From: Hybos culiciformis
Taxonomy: Eukaryota; Arthropoda; Insecta; Diptera; Hybotidae
Direction of reading: 5' to 3'
Assembly: GCA_964007475.1 (NCBI GenBank)
Contig: OZ023274.1
Span: 77,325,303-77,389,302 of the forward strand
Length of the DNA: 64,000 nt
Shown: positions 14,901 through 25,600 of the stretch, piece by piece
Layout: every line of letters starts with the position of its first letter
Position numbering within the stretch: position 1 is the stretch's first letter
Position numbers and translations under genes: made by a program
Notes under the pieces: model-generated
Databases searched by the model: none
What the model saw: only the letters and a program-made list of their open reading frames with translations
Told to the model about the DNA's origin: nothing

Positions 14901-17900
14901 TTTAGCTTTGAATGAAATTGGGCTCCATAACTTAATAGAATTATTTTTAGTTTTAGCTTTAAGTACTGAATTTGCAGAAGTCTCACAGAAGCTTAAAGAT
15001 TTACTTTTATCAATACGATTAGATAAAATTCAAGAAAAACGACAAAAATACATTATTAAGGGACACGTTGCCCTTCTCATATTGTTTACTGAGAATTCAT
15101 TAGATGTATCAAATTATGTTAAAAAAATTTTAGAACAGCTGAGTTCAATTAAAAATGATTTAAATGTGTGCAAAATTTTAGCCGATGGATTATGTGATAT
15201 ATTTGAAAATGTACAAAATTTTGATAAAGGAGAACACACACTGATAGGTTTGTTTTAAAATAATATAAGGGTAGTTCCACGGAAACTGGCCGATTCGATG
15301 TTACCACACTTTTTTGGGCAAACAGTATAAATATTAATAATTTTAATCTTGAAAATAAATTATATTAATTAGGGCAAATAATTTTTTTTTAAATATTTAC
15401 TGTTATTAGCAAAAATTTCAGCATAAAGACTGATTTTGTCATTCCCTTGGCTGTTACAAAGTAATGGGTTCGTATTCAAAACTAAAATTCGTTATTTTAA
15501 TGAAAGACTCTAAAATTTAAAAAAAGTTGAGAAAATACAGTTCTAATTGGTTTCTTCTATTATTTTATGATTGTTACCGTGTCAGTAAGAATTTCAAACG
15601 CCTTAGAATTATGTTCAAAAAAAAAACCATTACAAGTAATATAATTTTCAATCGCAATGTCAGTTGGTTAAGTAAATATATTACCTCTTGATATGATATT
15701 TAAATCGACTTAAATAAACGGGTTGTGAACAGTTATTTAAAATTTTTCTATAAGTCACACCTATTTTGTCATTACCGTCATTACCGTGGTCAGTGTTTTT
15801 TTAATTAAAATAATAAAAAATATGTTTTAATCAATTTGATTTAGATTTCTCTGTTTTTTTCTTATAATTTAATTGATTTTAATTATTTCGAGTTTTTTTT
15901 CAATAAATTACGTAAAAACTGTTTTTTTCCTCATTACCGTGGTGTCATTCCCGTGGTTCTTGTGCTTACACGGGAAAGACTTGATCGGTACAAATTTTTT
16001 GAAAATTCGAAAAATGCGGTGTTCCCTTTGAATATAAATTTGAAATTATCTAAAGCATCGTAACAGATACTGATTTAAGTCTCAAAAATATATTTTTTTA
16101 ATTTAAAATTTTTATTTAGTTTTCTGCCAGTTTCCGTGGAACTACCCATATGTACCTATATAAATAAAACTGCAATTTTTTTCCGTTATTTTTGGGAAAG
16201 TAACTTATGCTTTTACCTAGATTTTAGAAGCTGTATTTTTGTTTTTAGTAATTGACGATCTAATAAATTAAATCATTTGAGTGTGGTACTTGTTCCACAA
16301 ATCAAGATTAGGAAGCTGAAATTCCGCAAGACCAAAATCTTAGATTTATTAAATTTAGCAAATTTAAATAATTTAATTTTTAATAAATTTGGGAAAAATT
16401 TGAGCAATTCTGAATTGCGAAATTTCTTTAAGATCACACAGAGTGAAAAAAAATTAAATTTAATTGCAGAACTTTATCTAACTAAATTAATTGTGGATTT
16501 TTTTTTAGATTCATGGCTATCAAATTATTTATATTCCTCAACAGTTGAACAAGAAAGAACTCTAGAAGCAATTCATATAATATTTAATAAATTAAAATTA
16601 TTTTCAAATAGTTTATTCGGTTTAGAAAATGTTCAAAGTCTAATAGCTGCATTAAATGTACATATTCTGCCATTTGTGAAACAAAATTTTATTAACAATA
16701 CATCAGATAAATTATTAACATTGGCTAGCGATTTTTGTATTTTAATTTTCTCAAATGATGTTACGATATTTCATAAAAACATAAATTTTTTTTTAGAATC
16801 AAATTGTGTGAACAAAATGTAAGTTAAAAATATTAATATATTCATAATTAGAAATAAGTTTAATAAATAATGGATAATATTTTGTATTTAGGTATGTTAT
16901 AAAATTTTTGCTGGTTTTATTATCTTCAGACAAAAGGAATTTGATTGATCAGCAGTTGATAATTAAAATATGGCTTAGAAATTTGGTTGTATTATCATCT
17001 AACAACGAAGTAATAAATTTTAATGAATTTAAAATTTACAATAGAAATCTTTGAAAATTAAAAATGAAAGTTCTAAATTTAGTTAAATTTTATTTTCTCT
17101 GAACATATTAGTTTCTCTTAATAAGAATTTATTTTGATGAATAACTTTAATAATTATTAAATTAATTTTATAGGATGTGTTAAAACTTTCAGGACAAGTA
17201 TCAAATTTAAGTGAATTTCGTTCTGTGTGTGAATTAAATGAAAGCGATTTACTAACAGCTAAAGAACCATTATGTGCCTTTATATCAGCTGTGGGTAAAA
17301 ATTATAATGAATGCGGAGATTATGAAAAAAAAAATTTAATTTCTGATAAATTCAATTTTTATGTAAATGGATTTGATAAATGGATTTTAGAGAAAAATGA
17401 AAAAGCTGAAATTAAAATAAGATTTTTTAGTTTTATTGCAATTGTTATTTATAATTGTGCAAACATTGTTTATGCAAGGGTAAATTTTAAGACGTACATA
17501 TATTACACATTTATTTTTTATTTTATTTTTTTAGTCAAAAATTACATGCTTCTTTCATATTGCATTCAGTCGATTTATATTGCCAACTCAAATTTTAGTC
17601 GGGAAGCTGCCCGAACCTAAATTAGCTCAAATAATTCATAAAATATGGTCAGTATTAATACAAGGAATTGGAACATTAAATTACAGGAATGATCAATATG
17701 TAACAAAAACTTTGGTTGATTTAATAACGAAGTGGACGCCTCATTTTAAAATAGTAATATAATTTTCAATAGATTAATTTATACGATAAATTATTTCATT
17801 TACAAAAAAAAAAAAAAAATTACAGTCACAAAATCCAAAAAATGTAGCACGACCGTTTGTAAATTGCATAATGAGTGAAAATGATCAATTAACAATATTT

Positions 17901-18825
17901 GTGTTCGAAAAACTGACAAATGTGTTCTTGGGAACACAAAGAAGACAATCAGATCCAAATGCTTGTTTAGTTATATCTATTTTTCAGGAAGTTACAGATG
18001 CTATATCTAATGATAGTATTAAAATGATTGTTTTCATGAAGTCATCATTACTATCAATTTTCGAGCATATAATGATGGTAGATGAAATTACACCCAGTAG
18101 ACAATTGTTATTAGAAATCTTAAAAAAGATTTTCAGAAGTTCTGCATTTCAAGAGAATTCAGAAATCAAGTAAAGAAATAATTTATGAAATATAGCCTAT
18201 ATATAACTATTTCTTTTAATAATCGTTATTTTTCAAGACTTTTTTTTATACAGATACAATACTATTTATAAAATTAAAAAAAATATATATTCTAAGCGCT
18301 TAATAAAACTTTAACCTCAAAGGTTATTCTATGTCAATACATATTGCTAAAATTTTTTACATATTTTGAATTGCGTTTGTTTTATATTTTCAGGGAATTA
18401 GTAACTGAGTATTTAAAGTTAATAACCATCAAGCATTTGCCATACTATACTTTTTTCTATTTTGACCTGTTAACATTAATTGTCAATATTTGCGTGGAAA
18501 TAATTAGTAATATGATGGATTTTATTTATGAGCAAGTAAATATTGTTGAAGCCAAAAGAGGTGGAGGAGAGGACAATAAATTAAGGTAAAACTAATTTTG
18601 AGAATATTCAAACTCTTGTAGATAGAATTCGTTAAATAAATCTTAATTCTCATATTTGCACTTCAGATTAAAATTTGATTTACAAAAGAAAAAAAAAATA
18701 TAAATAATATTGAATTGTGTCTTTCTTTTCCAAAAATGTACAAATTATTTTTAAATTTTAGAAATCGTTTTAATAAATTGAAGGGAGCAATATCAGCCGC
18801 AAAATTTAAAAGTTGCCATTCATAA
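11885..18825 (+). CDS. MMS22L: MMS22-like DNA repair protein (MMS22L), 16 exons
   Basis: MMS22L partners with TONSL on newly replicated chromatin and helps load RAD51 at stalled or broken forks. Exons: 11885-11966, 12073-12289, 12446-12686, 12963-13064, 13209-13295, 13686-13836, 13895-14013, 14421-14647, 14706-15247, about 16249-16818, 16892-17009, 17174-17479, 17535-17753, 17826-18169, 18394-18585 and 18762-18825. All junctions are GT-AG, and phases agree everywhere except at the entry to exon 10. The product is about 1190 residues (human protein about 1243), helical throughout, with an acidic N-terminus. Family signatures in order: CIKEFWLLLQIF (exon 6), ILWEYFHKKLNSSF (exon 8), GRIFSKF and KGHVALLILF (exon 9), QSDPNACL (exon 14). 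Identity rests on collinear similarity to vertebrate MMS22L recalled from memory. The gene converges with ARID2. Confidence 0.88.
12014..12031. repeat. 18-bp perfect palindrome of the TAGGTA/TACCTA type
   Basis: TAGGTAGGTACCTACCTA in MMS22L intron 1 is its own reverse complement. Related words recur at about 1330, 6865, 10323, 10433, 10553, 30475 and 32524. Confidence 0.85.
13686..13836 (+). CDS. MMS22L: MMS22L exon 6 (CIKEFW block)
   Basis: The exon carries FPCTCIKEFWLLLQIF, which lines up with the strongly conserved CPCLCIKELW block of vertebrate MMS22L, followed by a spaced FWGSF. It ends in phase 1 at donor CAG|GTTGAA. Confidence 0.85.
14421..14647 (+). CDS. MMS22L: MMS22L exon 8 (ILWEY block)
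   Basis: The exon contains PMILWEYFHKKLNSSFFI, the segment most diagnostic of MMS22L in the window. It ends in phase 2, and exon 9 (from 14706) completes a serine codon. Confidence 0.9.
14706..15247 (+). CDS. MMS22L: MMS22L exon 9 (largest exon before the inserted element)
   Basis: Encodes about 180 residues including LGRIFSKFTATK, NEIGLHNLIELFLVLA and KGHVALLILFTENSLD, all matching the central helical repeats of the family. The donor is the weak ATAG|GTTTGT at 15248. An 879-bp TIR element begins only 21 nt further on, inside the intron. Confidence 0.85.
15269..16147. mobile_element. 879-bp non-autonomous TIR element in MMS22L intron 9
   Basis: The element starts GGGTAGTTCCACGGAAACTGG and ends with its exact 21-bp reverse complement at 16127-16147. 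Flanks are TA-A on the left and A-TA on the right, suggesting a TA target duplication with one mismatched outer base. The interior has no transposase frame but repeats the words CATTACCGT and CATTCCCGTGG several times between about 15440 and 15960. It is a MITE-like derivative of unknown superfamily, sitting wholly within the intron on the weak exon 9 donor side. Confidence 0.85.
16249..16818 (+). CDS. MMS22L: MMS22L exon 10 with an apparent 2-nt frame problem near its start
   Basis: The best acceptor (TTTTTAG, AG at 16247-16248) joins exon 9 in phase 1 and reads VIDDLIN, then a TAA at 16270. The long frame that continues to 16818 (…LDLLNLANLNNLIFNKFGKN…) is open from 16256 in a register offset by two bases. 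Removing two bases near 16268 would bridge the two registers. An alternative in-frame acceptor (AG at 16342-16343) avoids the stop but drops about 30 residues that look homologous. The exon 11 junction (phase 2) is clean. Confidence 0.6.
17826..18169 (+). CDS. MMS22L: MMS22L exon 14 (QSDPNACL block)
   Basis: Contains RRQSDPNACLVISIFQEV, corresponding to the conserved QSQNPNAYL block of the C-terminal third. The exon ends in phase 2 just before a frame-ending TAA that belongs to the intron (GTAAAG donor). Confidence 0.82.
18762..18825 (+). CDS. MMS22L: MMS22L terminal exon
   Basis: A 64-nt exon completing an arginine codon and ending CHS followed by TAA at 18823-18825. It continues the C-terminal helix begun in exon 15. 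No canonical AATAAA occurs in the next 150 nt, so the polyadenylation site is unclear. Confidence 0.75.
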
Positions 18826-19542
18826 TTGATAATAGTGTTTTTGTTTCATATTTTTTTATTTGAATGTACATAAGGTTTTATCAGTTATAATTTAAAATTT
18901 TACATGAAAATAGACTATTAAGAATCAAATACATAAGATTAAGCATAATACTAATAATCAAATTTTCAATTAATATTTTCCAATTACTTAATTAAAAAAA
19001 AAGTATATTTAAGGCGTTGTAGAATAAGAAAAAAATACTTTAATATAAATTTTGTTAAAAAATAAAAATAAAAAAACCGAAAAGAAATTCCCAGTAAGTT
19101 GAAACTATAAATTCTTTTATTTTAGAGTCGCCCAATTCTAGATTTCTTATGAACATTAACACAACATAAAAAAACAATTTTTTTTTTTATAAATATATAT
19201 TAAGAAATGAACATTAATACTTAAAAATTAAAATACAGTATTATGAGAGCAATTTTAATCTTTTCATTGGTTTTTTTTATTGATGATCAACAAGAAAGCT
19301 TAGACAAATATATGATATTTGCTGTGTTCCAAAAGTTTAGATATAAAAAAAAAAAATTGGGGTGTAACTTCAAAATTCGTCAAACAAAATAAAATGAGTT
19401 GATTGTAAAAAAATTTCTTCTATCAATATAAACTTTAAACCTAAAATTAAAATCTAAGGCTGGATAAATAAAAATATAAAAATAATGAAATATATGTCTA
19501 GTACCTACATAATGCATGTTTAATAAAATTACTCTCTTTAAA
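18826..19542. other. Convergent 3' spacer between MMS22L and ARID2
   Basis: About 700 bp of A+T-rich DNA between the 3' ends of two genes facing each other. It should hold both 3'UTRs; no other feature is seen. Confidence 0.7.
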
Positions 19543-19548
19543 TTTATT
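19543..19548 (-). terminator. AATAAA polyadenylation signal candidate for ARID2
   Basis: AATAAA on the minus strand, about 36 nt after the ARID2 stop codon. The closeness suggests a very short 3'UTR, but in such A+T-rich DNA the hexamer occurs often by chance. Confidence 0.4.
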
Positions 19549-19583
19549 ACAAAAAAATCTTTAATGTAAAATTTTTAGCTTTT

Positions 19584-19683
19584 TCAATTATTTAGCTCAT
19601 ATAAAATATGTGAGATGGTGCGACTGGATTCAACATTACTTAAGGCAACATTAGATAAATGTGGTTCATACTGACGAAGATGC
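19584..19683 (-). CDS. ARID2: ARID2 exon 10 (C-terminus)
   Basis: Completes an arginine codon, reads HLRQYEPHLSNVALSNVESS and ends ISHILYELNN before TGA at 19586-19584, matching the family's LAISNMEASS…LYELN tail. Confidence 0.92.
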
Positions 19684-22600
19684 CTAGAAATAAAGTAAAT
19701 TATTAATTTATTTATAATTTACGAAATATTTTTTTTAACCTTTTCAGGCCTTAATATGTTTTTTTCAAATTGATAAAAACTAAAATATTGGAGAATAAGA
19801 AATTCTAATTTGGTAGTTTTCTAACTTTTTTGGTGTATAACATTGATTATTGTAAATTTAAATATTAGCTTCTTTTGCTTTGTTTATGTTTTGTACGGTA
19901 TAACAATGTGTTTAGTATTACCTTTTAGCAACTGTTGTATAAGTGATTAAATTTCTTAATATTAGGGCTGCTGTTAGACGGATACTTTTTGTTACTGGAC
20001 CTTCATTTTCATCCTACGAACAATTTAAAAAAAAAAGTATTAAAAATTTATACAAAAAACATTAATGGTTGATAATGGTTAATTTTTTCTTTAAAGTACA
20101 AAATTTATCTAACCGTTAATTCTTTAGGATTTGAGTAATCTCCAGAATGCCTTTTAATAGCTTGCATTGCTGCCGAACCTGCTGAAGGAACTGACCCTGA
20201 TGATGATGTTGATAATGCTGGAGAAGACGCAGCATTCCTGCCATCCGGCGCGCTTTTAATTATTGTGACTGGTTGAGATTGATTTGTAACAGGAAGGCCT
20301 TGAGTTAAACGTTTTTGAACTGCTAATTTAAGACTCTAAAAAAATCTTGTTAATCTTAGTCTATTCATTTAAATTTAATATTTTACCTCAACGGTGCAAT
20401 GACGATCTTGCAAATGTGTCATAAGCGAGTAACGTTTCCTTGGGATTCCATCACAAAGCCCTGAAGCATAGGCACCCCACTGACAAAATATTTCGGATCC
20501 AGGCTCTAAATTTTCAGGACAATGAATTTTACATGCGTGTCGGTAGAGCTCTTGGAGACTAGGATATTTTATTCTATAAACAAATTGTAAACCAATGAGT
20601 AAATACTTTCGAGCTTTAAAAAAACTTGACCTTACCGAGGACATCCTCTCCAATCACAAATCCACATATAACTTAAGTCATCTTCGTCAACTAGTTGTTT
20701 TTGGGGAATGGGGCTGTGGGATACAGGTGGATTGGCCGGAGAACTTGGATTTATAACAGGTGGTGTATTAGAAGTTCTTGAAAGAATCGGTGAATGGCTA
20801 GAATTTATGCTAACTGGCGTTCCAGCTCTTTGAGGGTGTGATGGTATTGGAGTTCCAGCTCTTTGCGGATATGATGGTAGCGGTGTTCCAGCTCTTGGTA
20901 GAGCAGGAGAAAGAGGTTGTTGTATGTAAGATGGTATTGGTGTGGAGTTATTTGGAATTTGTACTTGAGAGGCTGTCATTTGTTTGACAATCGCTTGCGG
21001 ATTTTGAGCTATTGTGTCTTGAATGGAGCTCTGTTCAATATTTGATTGGGCCGAAAAAACTGTACCTTGATTGTGAGTATATTGATTAGGTTTTGATTGA
21101 ATTAAAGTGGACTGAGTAACAGGAGATGATGGTTTCATCATTTGCTGGGATAGTACATTACTTTGAGATTGACCAGTTTGAGGGTTCATCATTATCGTTT
21201 GCTTTTGAGGAGTTTGTTGAAGAATTATTTGTTTTGTGACTGATACAGTAGATTTATTAATTTGCTGGTTAGCTAATAATGCTTTTTGTTGCTGAATGAT
21301 AGAGGTTGGTTGCCCTTGTATTTGAGCTTGGGCAGGTTGCGAAACTACATGTTGTTGAACAAATATTTGTTTCTGTTGCGCTTGAATTGGTGTCCGAACT
21401 ATTTGTTGAACTATTTTAGTTGCAGTTGGTGTTTGTTGCTGGCTTATAATTTGAACAGTTTGACCCTGTTTTGCATTCATATTATTGTTGGGATTTGCAA
21501 CATTCTGAATTACTTGTGTTACTGGAGGAGCTGGTTGTTGAGAATGTAATTTTATAGTAGCTGGAATTTGAGGCAATTGAGAAAGAATCGAAGCTTGTTG
21601 TTGCTGCTGAGTAATTTGTTGTTGCTGGGTAATTTGTTGTTGAGTTGGTTGTGGTTGTTGTTGATATATTTGTCCTGTAGCTGGATTTAACATTAATTGT
21701 TGCCGTGGCATGACAATCATCTGTTGTCCTTGTGCAGTCATTATAACTTTTTGTTGTGCTCCCGAAGGTACAACTGAAGAAGGTTGTCCTGCTTGCTGCT
21801 GAACAATTATAATAGTTTTAGTTGGTGCTCCCCCTTGTTGCTGCTGTTGAGTAACAAACACTGCTTGTGGTTGTTGCTGTTGGGTAACTGCATTTGAGTT
21901 TGAAACCGAAGTCGATTGTTGTTGTACTAAAAATGTTTGTCCTTGTGGATTAGTGGCCAATACAAATTGAGGTGCAGCATTTTGATTTGAAGACGCTTGT
22001 TGTTTTTGTAAAACTTGTTGAATAACCTGTCCTCCTATTTGTTGTTGTAATATAACAGGGACAGTTTGAATACCTGATTCTGTTTTTATGGTAGCCGTTC
22101 CTGCTGGTTGTGCATTGGATTGCGGACCCGATTGTTGTAGAATTATTTGTTGTCCCGTTTGTCCTTGAACAATAATTTGCCTTGGCTGAACAGGAACTGA
22201 AATTAAGGTTTGTTTTTGATCTGCAGGCTTTTGAACTGCTTGAATAGTAGATGCAGTTGGCGAGTTTGCAGAAGGTACATCTAAATCTTCCCCTTCTAAT
22301 AGTGATTGAGCAAGTTCAGCATATAAGTTTGCAGCATTTTTAGATGGAGTAACTGGTAATTCACAGATGGTCTTCTTTTTCTCACTACCCGATTCATCAG
22401 ATGTTATTAGTTTTCGTTTTATACCGCCCACCAATAATTGCGGTGGTTCTGGTGATTTTTTATCTAATAAATCAACAAGCATTTGATTAGAAGTAATTAC
22501 TCTTGACGAACTGCTGCTAACTTTAAGAACAGAATCTTTTGAACTTTCATCATCAGTATTTGAAGATGTTGTTGATTTAGTTTTTGGTACAAACATTTCC

Positions 22601-25600
22601 TCAAAATTGATCATTGTTGCATTATCGTTGTCAGATATTACCCCTGAGATCTGTTGCGATTCATCTGTTTGTAATAATGGAGGTGGTGCACCTGCTACAG
22701 CAGCAATTAGTCTTGGTTGAGAGCTTGAACTGGTATTACTTAAAGGAGCCAATGGTGGCACAGAATCCCAATTCGACTGAAAATTTTCCATTTTTTCACT
22801 CGGAACTTGTAACATTTTCTTATCCACTGCATTAGGATTGATTGGTTTTATTGTTGTTTGTCCAACTTTAACTGCAGTCGGCTGAATTGGATTATTGACC
22901 AAAGCACTGATTGTTGTTGTTGGAAGTTTAGCTGATGCTTGAGATTGAGTTGAATGAATAATTGTCGACTGCTTTGATACAGATATTATTGCTCCAATTT
23001 GTTGCGGAGTTCCAGTTTGCTGTTGTAATGTAGTTGAAAAAGCATCCTTTTGTTTGGCTAAACTTTGACGTTGAGCAAGCTTTTCAAGACAAAATATATT
23101 ATTTTCTTAATATTATATATAAATGTATAAATATTTTTTTTTTTTTAAATTAACTAGTTTTCTTAATCCTCCACCTTCCAAATGTTTTTTGGAAAATTAA
23201 AAAAAAAAAAGAAATAATGTTTTAATGATCAAAACGTTCTAAAGTGAAACCGCCACATATCCTAGGAGAAAAATTTTATTTTGATTAAGTATGTACGTAT
23301 GTTAAGTGTATTCCAAGCTTCTTTTCTTGTAAGCTTCAGTTTCTGTTCTCGTATATTCAGTACAATTCATAATTATGATTTTCTAATTAACATTTTCGGA
23401 AAAATTATATATTAACCCAACTTGATGCTTTCGTCGATCTAAATATGAGCCGTTTATTTTGAAAGTGGTTTAAGTCCATTTTTCAAAAAAAAATAGTTAA
23501 TGACACACACAATAGTATATATTCTTTTTATTTATAAACAATTTCAGTCTAGTATCATTAAAACCGCTTTGATTTTGACACTTGAAAATTAGCTTATGCA
23601 AATATTAATATTTATTTTTAAATCAATTCAAACACAAAACCTCAAATATCTCAATACAAGAACAAATGGACTTAAACCACTTTCAAAATAAACGGCTCAT
23701 ATCATAAAAGTATATTTTTTTAACTTTTTCTGTCCTTCGTTACCACAAGCAGTTGAAACGAATGATTTGAATACTGAATGATTATTTTATAATTTTGAAT
23801 TAAGAAATCATTCATGTTTACATTTCTCAAAGCAATAAATTTATTTTATTTTATGGATTTTTCTAAACGACATTTTATTAAAAACCCTAATTTAGAGAAA
23901 AAATTCCAATTTATATTGTAAAAAAAGTAGTAAAGTAAAATCGTAATTGCCTACTCATTGTCCCCGAAATAGTGTGTGTAGTGTAGTGTTGCAGCTGCTA
24001 TATTACTAAAATAATTTTTTAGTAATGTTAATTAAAAATAGAAAAAAATTTTTTTACAAACCTCAAATTGTCTAAAACAAAAAAAAAAGTTTTTTCTAGA
24101 GCATATCAATTCAATTATTAATACTACTAGGAGTTGAGTGAATTATTACATTCAAATTAGTATTTAAAAACAATCAATATTATACAATTTCTACTTTAAA
24201 ACGAAAAACATATTCAATTAATAGTAATAGCAGTACAAAAAAAACTTTGTTGTTCTCAAAATTGAGAATAATTATTATTTTTTAATTTTCTAAATCATAA
24301 ATTAGTAATTTTCTTTCTAAATGCAAATATTTTTTATTCAGGTCTATAATTTAAGTAATTTTTATAAGCTAAATAGGACTGAGTAATGATTAAATGATTC
24401 AAGAAATCATAAATTTAAAATTTAATAGGTTTGACTTAAAAAGCTGCAAAAGTTATAGTGTAAAAAATGAAACATTAATTTTTAATTTTTATAGTCTATG
24501 AGTGTTCTAGATAAATGCAATCTACTACTTATAATGGCATATTATGTATGCAACAATGATAAAACACTTAACAATACAGCTTGTTTGTTATAATGTATTT
24601 AATATTATCATATTCCCTAATTTTTCTTCAGTGTTAATAAAAAAACGTCTTGTTGCATTTCCTGATTGATGTTTTCGACTTCAAGTATTTAAAGAAATCA
24701 TCTTATAATGAATTTATCTGACTAAAAATTTATAGATATATTTTCCATTAAAAATCCTGACAAAAAAAAAAATTAAGCATTTGGAACTACTAAATTTAAA
24801 CTACTAAATTTAGTTCCTACAATGAATAAATAAAATAAAATAAATTCATCTGTCTAAATTTAAAACGATCACAGCTAAATAGGTTTGTGATTTTTGATAC
24901 GGGTGCCTGTCTGTGTTAGTTAAAAATTATATGTTAATAAAAATAAATCCAGGATTTCGAAAATTATTATTATATTGAAGCGATTTGTTGTTAGTTAAAC
25001 AATATAAGTTTTGGCGGCGTGAAGATATCCACGAGAGTTATCAAAAAAACGACTTAAAGCGTTTTTGTATGATCCTGCAGGGTTAAACATATTGTTGATA
25101 ACAGACATAGAGATTTTCACTTCCACAATATATTATGTTAATTAATACAAATTTCTAAAAAAATCAAACATGTTACCTGATGCATAATATTTTGGGTATT
25201 ATTGGTAGTAGTTATAGAAGAAGTAATACTGTTATTAGTTAAACAACTTGAATTATTAAATGTATTAGCAGAAGCTGCAGCACTTGTAATTATTGTTTCT
25301 TTAATATTATTATTAATAGTCGATGATGACTGACTCATCACTGTATTCGGTGTAATGTTGCTTATAGATGCAGTGGTTGTTGATGTTACCTTATTGGCCA
25401 ATAGGCTTTTTATTAAAGATGTAGAAGTTTGATGGCCACTATCATTGCTTATATTATTGTTGGAATTATTGATTAAAGAACTTCCAACTGTCTCATTAGT
25501 GGCTGTTTGAATTACCGATTGTTCTTGGTTTACTGTCTGTGAAATTATAACACTATTAATACTTTGTTGTGATTGTTGATTAACTTCTGCCGATTCATTT

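Noticed and set aside
18344..18393. Extension of the frame upstream of MMS22L exon 15
   Set aside because: It reads through the intron; the CAG acceptor at 18393 and phase 2 of exon 14 set the exon start.
21286..22835. Plus-strand open frames inside the Gln-rich exon
   Set aside because: They are antisense readings of CAA/CAG-rich ARID2 exon 6 (Leu/Cys-rich as expected).
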